Source: Balanoglossus misakiensis
Taxonomy: Eukaryota; Hemichordata
Assembly: GCA_040954595.2 (NCBI GenBank)
Contig: CM082581.2
Coordinates: 8,060,001 to 8,124,000 of the forward strand
Length of the DNA: 64,000 nt
Direction of reading: 5' to 3'
Shown here: positions 53,501-64,000 of the stretch, piece by piece
Layout: the number at the start of each line of letters is the position of its first letter
Position numbering within the stretch: position 1 is the first letter of the stretch
Position numbers and translations under genes: made by a program
Notes under the pieces: model-generated
What the model saw: only the letters and a program-made list of their open reading frames with translations
Databases searched by the model: none
Told to the model about the DNA's origin: nothing

Positions 53501-55214
53501 TGGGGATAGTATTCAAGCGAGTTTTGGATAAGCGAGATTAAGTTTTCAATAGTTTTGACTTCGTTTTCATCGAATTCAAAAGTAACATTGACATTCTGAG
53601 TGTTGTGACCACCACCACCCTCCCCATTCATCCACACACACACACCTTTTAGATGCCTACTACTTACACTAGCGTAGGACCAATTTATAGAACAGTGGCC
53701 AATGGGTACAGTATTGCGCATTAAACGACATACGGTGTACAATATGGGTATCAAGTCGGATTGTTGTTACATTTCGCCTTTTCACAAGGGGGTCAACAAA
53801 TTAAAACTACAGTGTTCCCACCAATCATTGAAAACTGCAAAATGTGACTGTGTGTATCCCGAAACGACGTGACCATGTCAGGCTCCTCGGGAGCTATGTT
53901 TAAAGCCACCGGTCGATACTCCGAGCCATACCGCTGTGTGCATTCGGTGAAACTTTCCTGCAGCCCGTTCATTCGAAGCGGTCGCACCCGAAGCATAGAC
54001 CGACGAATAAAAAGAGCCTTTGTCGAGGTAACCATAATTTTTCGCCGTCTAAAGATAGCGCAGGGGCAGCGTGTGCTATTTTCCGTGTCGTTGTGTTCAC
54101 CAAAGCGTCCCGTGAAAACAAGCCTAGCGCCTGAGCCAGGGGAAATCGACATGGTGCTTAACCGGGAAAAGAACACACCGCCCATGAATCAGAAACTCCA
54201 CCACGCGTTTTTTTTCCAATGATCAACATATATTCTCAATATTTTAATCAGAATGAAGTGAATAAAAACCTCTGGTAACAAACTGTTTACATTTTTCGGA
54301 GAGAGAGAGAGAAAAGACTGACTCGGGCAGAAGAGTGAGATGGGTACGGGTTATGAACAGAGAAAATAAACTACAGTCCACTCACAGAGCCTGAGGAACG
54401 CAAAGATATAAATTCACAGGATCTGATATCCCGGGAAACAAACAAAATGTTACCAGAAATAGTTCTGCGTGCAATATGGCAAGAATAAAGCTATATTTAT
54501 GACAGATTAAAACCTTGAATACTTCCAAAAGGATAGAAAACAGCATTCTCTCTTTTGTTTGTTTTTCTGTCTGTTTTTACATGAAGATTCTTTTTCGACG
54601 CAAAAGCGATACGCGCCTTTGCTCGTCAATAACTCGAGCTTCTTTTTTTCTCTCTCAATTTTGCGATTTAACCATAAAGACGTCGTCCAGAGTACACCCA
54701 GTAAACTATGCGAGGCTGATTATATCTGACCCGGCACAGAAGACATGTTTTGGTGTCTTATAAGGTGTTCAAAATTCAAAAAGAAAAGTTCCGTAAAATG
54801 ACCATTATTTATACAAGTATCTTTGGAATACCCCCATCACTAATTAAAGTTCTTACCGCCTTACAGCAACCGTCGCTTTCTCGTCTCTCAGCGATTCGTT
54901 TTGATATAGAGCAGTGCTTAAATATATATATACTATATCATTGAGTTCTCATTGTTCGCTAGCCATCATGACAGCTAGTCCATGCAACACTAGATACAAT
55001 TTCTGTGCCAGTTGATTCCGTCGTTCAAACAAAAAAAGGTTTTGTGGTCCTAAGTGTCAGATTTGTCTTGGCGTAACTCCGCAGAATGATTCCGACTTCA
55101 CAGAGTTCTTTATCATCTTCTTTGGAAGTTACAAGGGGATTGGTAAATCCGGCGTCTTTCGGTTTCTCAGTGGCGAGTTTCCTCGATTTCAGTTTTTTTT
55201 TTAATTTCGTTAAA

Positions 55215-56146
<932 letters not shown>

Positions 56147-56753
56147 GTCCGCTCGCTGACGGTGAAAATCTTGATGAGTCCAACCAAGGGAAAGTTGCCG
56201 TCGACCACGCTGAGGTTGTTTTATTGGCCGAAGACGATAGAGGAATTTCAGTGTCCTTCGCTCTGCAGTTGTCTTTGGCCGGACTCGGGTTGGGTTTGCT
56301 GAGGATGCCCTCCACGCTGAACGACGACGGGATGGAGGTGGAAGACAGCGGACGGTGACTGTCCTTGTGGTGGTCCATCCTCGGGTGCTCCGGGCCCCGG
56401 TGGCAGATCATGGAGGCCACGCTGAAGGCGATGCTCTCCGGCGCCGTCGTCGCCTTGGCGTGCAGCGACGGCGGCGGCTTCAGGCTGGTCGGGGTCGCTG
56501 CTGTTGCTGTCGTTGTTGTTGTTGGCGATGATGATGAGACCGTCGCCGCTGTGGTAGCCGCAGCGGCAGCTGTGTTCATTGTAACCGGAGCGCTCTCCAC
56601 GGGATCGTAGCTCGGCGTCTGTCTCCCCGAACTGCCACTACTACAACTGCCCGTGCTCAGGCTCTCGGCGGCGGCGACCGATGAATGTGAGGGTGACTCG
56701 AGTTTACAGAAAGCCGAAGTAGCGCTACTGAAAGTCAGAGATGTCTGCGACAT
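56147..56753 (-). CDS. Msx: Msx homeobox transcription factor, coding exon 1 (residues 1-202 plus one base)
   Basis: This exon encodes the N-terminal half of an Msx-family homeodomain protein, a nuclear DNA-binding repressor. The start is supported by an in-frame TGA at 56766-56768, five codons upstream, with no ATG between, and by a G at -3. Residues 1-100 are low-complexity Ser/Thr/Ala/Pro. Two Engrailed-homology-1-like motifs follow: SIAFSVASMI (about 107-116) and SSFSVEGILS (about 143-152). Such FSV motifs are known in Msx and other NK-like proteins as Groucho/TLE-binding repression motifs. PWLDSSRFSP (189-198) matches the PW-x-x-S-x-RFSP block that precedes the homeodomain in Msx proteins. 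The exon ends at a consensus donor, GTAAGT on the minus strand (plus 56141-56146), leaving one C that joins GT of exon 2 to make Arg203. The phase match and conserved blocks on both sides make the splice model firm. The 5' UTR and transcription start are not resolved. Confidence 0.95.
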
Positions 56754-57299
56754 GACGACACAGGCTCAACAAGTTTGGAGTGAAACGCAGGAAACATCCA
56801 AGCGTTGTTTGTCTACTTTCGTTGTTCCTCTCGGCTTGCTTAGGGGAAAAGTGACCATCAATAAGTCGAATATAAAATATGGAGGTGACTCTGCCAGGCA
56901 AGGTTAGACTGTCCGAGACCGCCTACATTTACATAATTGTATAGTTAAACTCCCAAGCGTTGCGCCCAATCACAAGTTGGGTTGTGTATGACGCGGCTAA
57001 TCGACAGACTTAATAATTCCTAAGTGCTGTATAAATAGGACTAATATATAATATGAATAGATGTTGTGCTGGGGATTGGAGTGGCCGGCTCGTTTACACA
57101 AGATTAGGCAGGTCATAAACAACGGTGTCGATTGGCCAATCTAAATGCAATTATATGCGGTGTAAGTAAAAGTATGGGCGGGTGACTGAACAGCTATTGT
57201 CCGCCGATCATTTGCCCGCAAGCATCCCTCGCCATGAAAGGACTTAGCTGCGCTTAAGCTGCATGTGAATAGGCTTATAAAATTTTATTCATGAAGATA

Positions 57300-57530
57300 A
57301 AGGACTTATTTGCAGTGAGTACACTCCCCCTTTGGTGATCAATTACCCACGGACCAAGCTGGAGCTAATTGGCCAGACAAATAATCTATCAAAGTTTGGC
57401 ATCCTTTAGCTATTGAACAGACTACCTCGGCTACTATTGAGGCGCCACGAACACAGTGTTTACGGCGGGATCAAAGGCAGGGATACTTCTTAGCATATGG
57501 AACAGTTACAGAGCCTTTGAATCGCTTCAA
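57300..57530 (-). promoter_or_regulatory. Candidate Msx upstream regulatory cluster
   Basis: This lies about 550-780 bp upstream of the Msx start codon. In 180 bp it holds CAATTA (57340-57345), TAATTG (57366-57371), ATCAAAG (57388-57394), GGCGCC (57441-57446), TGTTTAC (57457-57463), ATCAAAGG (57470-57477) and CTTTGA (57515-57520). These resemble homeodomain, TCF/LEF, BMP-SMAD GC-rich and Fox sites. Msx genes are established BMP and Wnt targets, so the mix is suggestive. It rests on short motifs alone, and the transcription start is unknown. A TATTTATA reads on the minus strand at 57030-57037, 277 bp from the ATG, but is a weak TATA box. Confidence 0.35.
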
Positions 57531-60500
57531 TAAAGCCCCTCTTCTTTGTAGAACTGGTCCTCTACCCCGCCGTACCCTACGGATATAATTTTGGGTGTCC
57601 CTATGTAAAAAAATATATATTTATACATGAAGTTTTCCCGTAGACAGTGGGTGCATATTACATGGTTAAATGTACAATGCGTTACGCATAACTGACCCTA
57701 CTCTGGATGTAGCGAGGTGCTGCGTAATTCAGTGGCAGCTTGTCTTTTTTTTTCGTCGGCGGTGGTGTCATTACCCAAAAGCGATTGAAATCCGCGGGTT
57801 TGTTTTCTTCGTAGGTGTTTGTGAGGCGAGGACAAGCTCCCCTGAAGTGGTCAAAGTACGGGTCGTGTTTTCACGCCATAATGGCTGTTTGCGCCACAAA
57901 GGGGACGATTCTTTCGACACCCCCTAAATCCGTCGACAATGACAGTTCAAGAAGATTTCGGCAAAAATATTACAAATCGAACTGCGTGGGTCTTTGGAGG
58001 ATTTGAAAGAGGACACAGGAAAAGGGTTTGGTCATATTTGTTCAGATGAGTCCATTGTTTACCTAGAGCAGCCCATGCGGTTGGTGAAAATCGAAATTTA
58101 TTTTTTTGTCTATGTTATCAAACAGCCGTTGCCAAAGAATCGGTGTGGATGAAACATATTCTCCCGATTCAGAAATTTCCCGTTTCCATCACTTCCGGCA
58201 GAACACACTGCCTCGGCAGTGGTGGTTTTCCTTCCCGTCGTTCCATTCGGCTGAAGTCAGCCGACTTCCTTGCATCATTTGTTGGTAGTTTACCCTCAAG
58301 TATCCGATAATTTGATTGGAAAAATATGAGACTACTGTTTCGATAAGAACACTGTCTCCAAAAAGTATATGGCCACAATCACAGGCAATTATATCCAATT
58401 TCACCCCTAATCTCGACGATTTCTTCTCCAGTAACGAGTAGTGAACAGTACTAAGCGATCGTTTTAATGATGCCAGGCAGCGAAAAAGAGGATGTCCATT
58501 GACCGAGTCGCCGAGTCTCGGCGGTTGACAGAGCGCATCGCCGTTTCTTTCAAGTCCAATAAAATATCGAGATAAAGCAGGAATCACACGGCAGCAACTG
58601 CTCTTATCCGAGAGACGCCCCACAAGTCTCAATTGTGCGCCTCAAAAAAAAAAAACAGAACCGTGTACACGGTCGACGGTTTGGGAGACACGACACTTCT
58701 CCTTGGAAAACGCGACAGATGTGGCGGGCGCAAACTCGTCAAATTTTGACGGGAGTTTTTCTTCTCCCGTTTCAAACGGCCGGTTGGTGCGGAGGTGGGC
58801 CGTAGGTTCGATTCTTTCTCTCCATAAAAGAGGGGTGGACGCAAACAAAACAAGACCCCGTTGCTTTTGAAAAAAAAAACAGAGTTTGGATATTATTCTT
58901 AAAAGTAGTGAACCACTACAAGTTTGCATTTTGAGTATCCATCACATGCACGCCAGATACAAAAAATAACCCTAGACTGACTTTTACCCCCTGACGCAGC
59001 AAGCATGACCCGGCGCGGAAGGCAGTAGGCTGTGCGCGCGGGACGCCGGCCTCTGGGAAATCTGCGCCGAATTGTGCCCGCGACGGGGCTAAACAAAATA
59101 CAGCCACTCACCGAAGGAGAGGCACTTAAATTTTCCAAGGCATTGCCTTTACAGGCCACTCAATGAGATATAAATGGGAAGTGGAGCCAAAGAATGGCCG
59201 CTGAACAATTGAAACAAAAACATGCTTTTCTAGCAAGAGATAATAGCCGCTCATTTTCGGATTATTTGTTCGTACCGTGTAGACTTTCTTAAACACTATT
59301 AAATCGATACCCTGCCCGGACCAACGTTTTCCTCGCCGTAGGATGCCGCTTTCGGTGAGTGCAATTAAACGCCGATGGAATCGACGTCGGCCCCGCGCAT
59401 TTCACCATCTTGAGATATATGGCGGCCCTGAGCGGGTGAAAGTCTTTTAAGAAAGCGAGTTAAATAGAAATGGCATCGTTTAACAGATTTGCCGGATTTT
59501 AATACAACTAAATACCCCTCTTTGTATAGAAAAGTAATAGCTGAGTAATTCTGGCTTCTCCCATCCATCACTGTTTCGTACCACCCCCTCGTAATTATGC
59601 CGACCGCCGGCCTTTCAAATCGCGGCGGATCGGTGACTCTTGCCCGGGGCGGACTTTTTGCAGTTCTTTCAAAACTTGGGGATGGTCTCAGACAGAAATA
59701 ACCGTTTAATGCCCCGATAGTTTTTGATCTCGGGGTAAAAAACACGGCCGTCCTCTGGGGAGCGTCTTCCCCGCACTCTACTGCGGAGGTCAATTAGTTC
59801 TAGCGAATCGTTAATTAGTTTGCAGACAATGCGATCACAGCCGTGAAGAAGAGAACCCGGTGCTGTGATTCGGCCTCCCCGTCCCGCTTTCAGACCGAGC
59901 TTCTGTCCGTTGGCGGGCTTTACGACCAAAGAGCGAGAAACTCCCAAACACTGTGTACTTTTTTTATCAAGACCTATTTTTATCGGCGATTTTCAAGCCT
60001 CTCCAGACAATTCCTAGGCAGCGTGCACAACGTTAAACTGACATACCGTTTTGTGTGTTCCAGTTTCGCAAAAAATAAAACCCTTAGGCATGGGTTTCAT
60101 TTCAGTCCATACCTACAGGTCGACGGGAACATATCACTCATCGAAGTTTCATTAAACATCGCACTTCACACAAATATTAGTCTTTTTAATACCGGAAAAT
60201 TTCCTTGTTTAAGTACATATTGCACCGCCCGGGAAGGTTTTTGGTATGCAGGGCGCACTGTAGAGGTACACATTATGGTGTATTGCATCTTCGTTTCCAT
60301 TAACTTTCAAATTAAGTTGTTTTTAGTGGGAGATCATTACGCGCAAATGAAATTAACAACCGTCTTCAATCACAATTCATTCCGCTGGCGTATACATCAT
60401 CGGGGCCGATTTTCCAGATTTTCAGAGGGGATTTTAGGGAAGTTACATCCGATATTAACTGATAATGAAGATAAATGGGGGCGCTAATCGGAAGTTGATA

Positions 60501-61086
60501 TACTCGCATCAGAGGCAATTGGTCGCCCTGGCAGCAGAGGCGATCCTCTTAAAAAAAGATCTACAGCCAGCCCTTGTACATTTCCGTTTTTAAGTGCGCG
60601 GTATGTTCATTTCAGGTAAATGATATTTACATCTCTTGATATTTCTCCTTTTTACACCGCATTTTACAGGGTTTTTTTTAAATACGAGGGGACATTTCCG
60701 ACAATAAAACCTCGCGCCACGGCCCCGCTTTCCCTATTCTAATTTAGATTAAACTCAAGAGATGTAACATATATTAAATGATAATACACGACGGCCGAAC
60801 TAATTTCAGTCCATACTTTTATTCAGTGTGTAATTACCTATATCTAGTGCGATGTGCTCAGTTAAATTTTACGGTTAATGTGTTGTTTTTTATAAAGACC
60901 AAACTCAGAGCTTTTTGACCTTTAATATTTGCCATTAAAATGCACAATGGGCATATTTTTTTATATTTTTACGAATATCACGATTTTGCTCACGCGTTGG
61001 GTTTTCTTTTGTTTGTCTCGTCAGCTCAGTTGCAAGATTTTCGGGTTAGTTTACAGAAAAATAATCTGATTCTTGAAATTGCCAAA
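57531..61086. other. Non-coding stretch upstream of Msx
   Basis: No exon was recognised. The 214-codon plus frame at 59843-60487 has no known domain. Homeodomain-type cores CAATTAG (59791-59797) and TAATTAG (59812-59818) sit 20 bases apart in complex sequence and could belong to an enhancer. Confidence 0.45.
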
Positions 61087-61280
<194 letters not shown>

Positions 61281-61325
61281 GTGGTTCCATAGTGATAAAA
61301 AGCACAAGCAACTGACTTCCTATCT

Positions 61326-61372
61326 ACGTGAGTTGGTACAGTAGGTTTGGAGTTCGAATCCCATAAAGTACA
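61326..61372 (+). repeat. tRNA-like B-box fragment after the CAT microsatellite
   Basis: GAGTTCGAATCCC (61350-61362) is an excellent B box, with a weak A-box-like GTGAGTTGGTA about 23 bases upstream. It is too short for a tRNA. It may be a SINE remnant whose neighbouring microsatellite grew nearby. A similar GGTTCGATTC occurs at 58805-58814. Confidence 0.25.
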
Positions 61373-64000
61373 AGTACTCTCTCTCTCTCTCACCATCCAC
61401 CTATCTATTCCCTGTGCTGCCATCGTTAACTTTCTCCGCCATTTTGCGACCCCCTTCTTATTTCCGGTATTACAATACGTCAAATCTGCACGTCACTCGG
61501 CCATATTTGCCGGGAATAGCTTGGCCGTCAACTTCTTCCGCAATCCGCAAGCGTGACGACGACATACATCAAATTGCTTCTGATGTCAAAGATTTTTTAA
61601 CACTCCCTCTTTCTTCGGTTAATTTTTAGTTTCTTGCCGAAATTTGTAGGAATTAACTTCGAATTTTCGTGAACATACCATCAATCATGGCAGACCCCCG
61701 CTGTTATGTTCATAGATATTTATAATCTGTTAAAGCGACGAGCGGAGGCGGCATTTGTAGCGTCTTTTTCAAAATCACTCTCAGAGCCCATCCCCCGAAG
61801 GCAGACAGTTTATTAACTCTGAAAGCTGTCAACTGGATATTGTCTGTGCCCAACTCTAAACACCTACTTCTTCCGGGGTAATATCTCTCCTTGCGGTCGT
61901 AATCGGTTTTTATCGCGGCGCAAATATATATAAATAAAATATTTGTAAGGCGACAAAGGTGATGGTTAGTGGAAATGAAACGCGTTCCCTTGACAGAACA
62001 TCAAATCATGCATTCCGAATAACGACGAAAAATGAAGCTTGTAAATATTCCTTTGTCGCCGTCAAATGGTGGCTGACAGGTGCTATCGTTTTCAATATAT
62101 AAACAAATTTGCAAATTGGGGTTAAATGGTCGGCGAAACGGTGTACTCCGGAACGCGGCATTTTAACTTCTACTGCAAGGAAGCGCAAAGCCGGATTCGG
62201 CGCTCGCGTCTCCAAATCTTCGCCAATAAAAATACTCGTGAAGTCTGGTGATATTTTTGTCCACTTAAAATAATCCTTCCAGGGTAATGTTAAGACAACT
62301 GAGCGCACAGTTATACAAAACATGTATCAAAAATCAGAGTGTGGTGCCGACACTGGTAGATACGGGCAGTGCACGGCCTCTAGGTGAGCGCGATGCTCGT
62401 ATCCGATTCTGGCATACTGCATGCAAGTGATACTCTGTGCACCTGGCACGTATAGTTGACGGTTTGGAGTGTTTAAACAGACATTATTGTCTGTGTGTTT
62501 TTACCAATTCGGAGCTTGACTCACCTCGACAGGGGTGAATCAAGCGCTATCACGTTCTATTTGATACTTCATCAGCTCGGTGTCTTGGCTGGAAGCCGGG
62601 GGTGATTAATGCAATTTCACTCGAGAGGCAAATGTTTGCTTTAAAAAATTCGTCAAATTGATGCTTCGTTCGCTGCCTGTAACCATACCCGTTCGTCTTC
62701 TTCTCCTCAGCTAGCTGAGCTGTGGCGACGCACTCTCATCGCAGAGCCGGTAAAATTGTCAACCCTCTGTAAAGCTCATGTTTCTTTCATGAAGCTGAAG
62801 ATAAGGATCGAATTTATCTAACAATTTGGTAATAATTTCATTTCACTGGACATCACTCGCGGATCGTTAAGAGTAAAAAAATATCTAATCGCGTTTCTTG
62901 TCATTTCCCGGCATTTTCGATGAAACAATTGAGATAGACACGTTGTCAAATCGCTTACTGACGAGCATTACGTGCGATGTTATCGACAAACAGGCCTAGG
63001 ACGACTTTCGTCTTCATGGATAGTAGAACCCGCACAAGATGGCGTCAAGCGAGATGCTGAGATTCTGCCGTTACGAAACTTTGAAAGTCTACGTCAGAAT
63101 TTCTGCCACATTGTTCAGGCAGAAACTGAACGACTCGTCAACTATTGATTCCCACAGTTAGCGTAATTATTCCGAGGAATAAAATGTTAATCAAAGCAAT
63201 TAACAAGCGGAGAATCAAACTATTGCACACTTGTCTTAATTGTGATCTTTACGAGATAAGCAAATGCTGTTAATATGTTAACCTTCTCGGGATATTGAAA
63301 AGCGAACTACTATATTTGAAACTTATCAATAATTTATTTTCCCAATTAATTTTTAAGCGATCAGAACCATTAATATTTAGCCATAATTTCAACATTTGTA
63401 TAAGTATATCCTACATGAAGGATATTAACAAAATAGAAAATAGATTTCTATTAAAATTCCCCAAGGATTTAAAATTCTTATCATGTCGATAATTAATATG
63501 CTTTACATGAAGAAGACAGAGCAGCTATGGCTATTGTTCGTTGGTATGCACAACAAAACTAATGAAGTTGTTTTTCCCAACACCAGTGTAAACATGTCTG
63601 TATGTACAAATGTACATGTATGTATGTGTTTATGTGTGTATTTGTATATGTATGTACATATGTATGTTTGTGTATGTATTTGGCATACTGACGGGAAGTT
63701 CTTAAGTCGTTCTTTCCACCATGAGCGTTCACGAATTTTACTGAAAGTCTAGTCGAGTAGTGAAAGTTGGTTTGTTCTTAGCCGACAGCCAGTTATAAAT
63801 GTGCTATAGATATCCGTTCAAGCCTAACACACAGTCAGAGAATACGGCGATCAACCATTTTATCACGGCATACATAAATCTTTCGGTGTACGGTTTTGGA
63901 CCTGTTGTTGGAAGCCTCTATTCAGAGTCTATCTGACAGGCTACAATTAAGGCGAAGCGTTTCAATAGGACATTGTCGCGTTACAAATCAACACTAAAGC
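61373..64000. other. Non-coding, nothing recognised apart from low-complexity DNA
   Basis: Short frames without protein character; AT-leaning. Only the TGTA-rich tract near 63.6 kb stands out. Confidence 0.5.
63590..63685 (+). repeat. TGTA/TATG-rich low-complexity tract
   Basis: TATGTACATGTATGTATG words and TGTGTT interruptions, similar in style to the tract at 10.15 kb. Confidence 0.75.

Larger units (their letters stand above)
38029..55214. other. Gene-poor stretch downstream of Msx
   Basis: No exon was recognised. The longest frame (184 codons, minus, 47569-48123) has no known motif. It includes one compound microsatellite, poly-C and poly-G tracts and a hairpin pair. The first several hundred bases below 55215 probably hold the Msx 3' UTR, whose end is not defined. 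Confidence 0.5.

Noticed and set aside
59843-60487. 214-codon plus frame, the longest outside repeats
   Set aside because: No domain, motif or splice context recognised, biased like surrounding AT-rich DNA; probably chance. A protein search could reverse this.

Overview
This is animal nuclear DNA and mostly non-coding. It has no operons or bacterial gene spacing, a phase-matched spliced gene, many tetranucleotide and trinucleotide microsatellites, poly-G/poly-C tracts, SINE-like sequences and non-autonomous transposons. The one recognisable gene encodes an Msx (muscle-segment homeobox) transcription factor of ordinary bilaterian type. The mix suggests an invertebrate, perhaps a marine deuterostome or lophotrochozoan, but I cannot name a phylum from the sequence.

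Layout. 1-5.4 kb: unannotated non-coding DNA with a CAGA/TAGA microsatellite. 5.41-8.58 kb: a composite foldback element. Two opposed arrays of a CCGAAGGA-rich repeat (134-bp unit in the left arm) end in matching inverted termini, and a 782-bp MITE with TAA target duplications sits inside the left arm. 8.6-18 kb: non-coding, with two SINE-like sequences (10.7 and 12.1 kb) and homeodomain-site-rich stretches. 17.99-22.20 kb: three related 1.2-1.4-kb repeat bodies in head-to-tail order, followed by three hairpin tails. Head and tail sequences pair like nested brackets, so the copies appear to have inserted into one another at the same internal point. The bodies carry many AGGTCAAAGGTCA (DR1) sites. 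22.2-55.2 kb: a long gene-poor stretch with microsatellites, G/C homopolymers, small perfect hairpins, possible cis-regulatory islands and one orphan candidate first exon at 36.94-37.17 kb. 55.2-56.75 kb: Msx on the minus strand, two coding exons and a 504-bp intron, 344 residues in total. 57-57.6 kb: upstream DNA with clustered TCF/LEF-like, Fox-like, GGCGCC and TAATTG motifs. 57.6-64 kb: more non-coding DNA with a CAT/ATC microsatellite.

Msx proteins are homeodomain repressors acting downstream of BMP and Wnt signalling. One compact homeobox gene in more than 60 kb of otherwise gene-poor DNA fits the large regulatory landscapes typical of developmental genes. Enhancer function here is inference from motif content only. 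The most unusual structures are the nested hairpin-tailed repeat stack and the foldback element.
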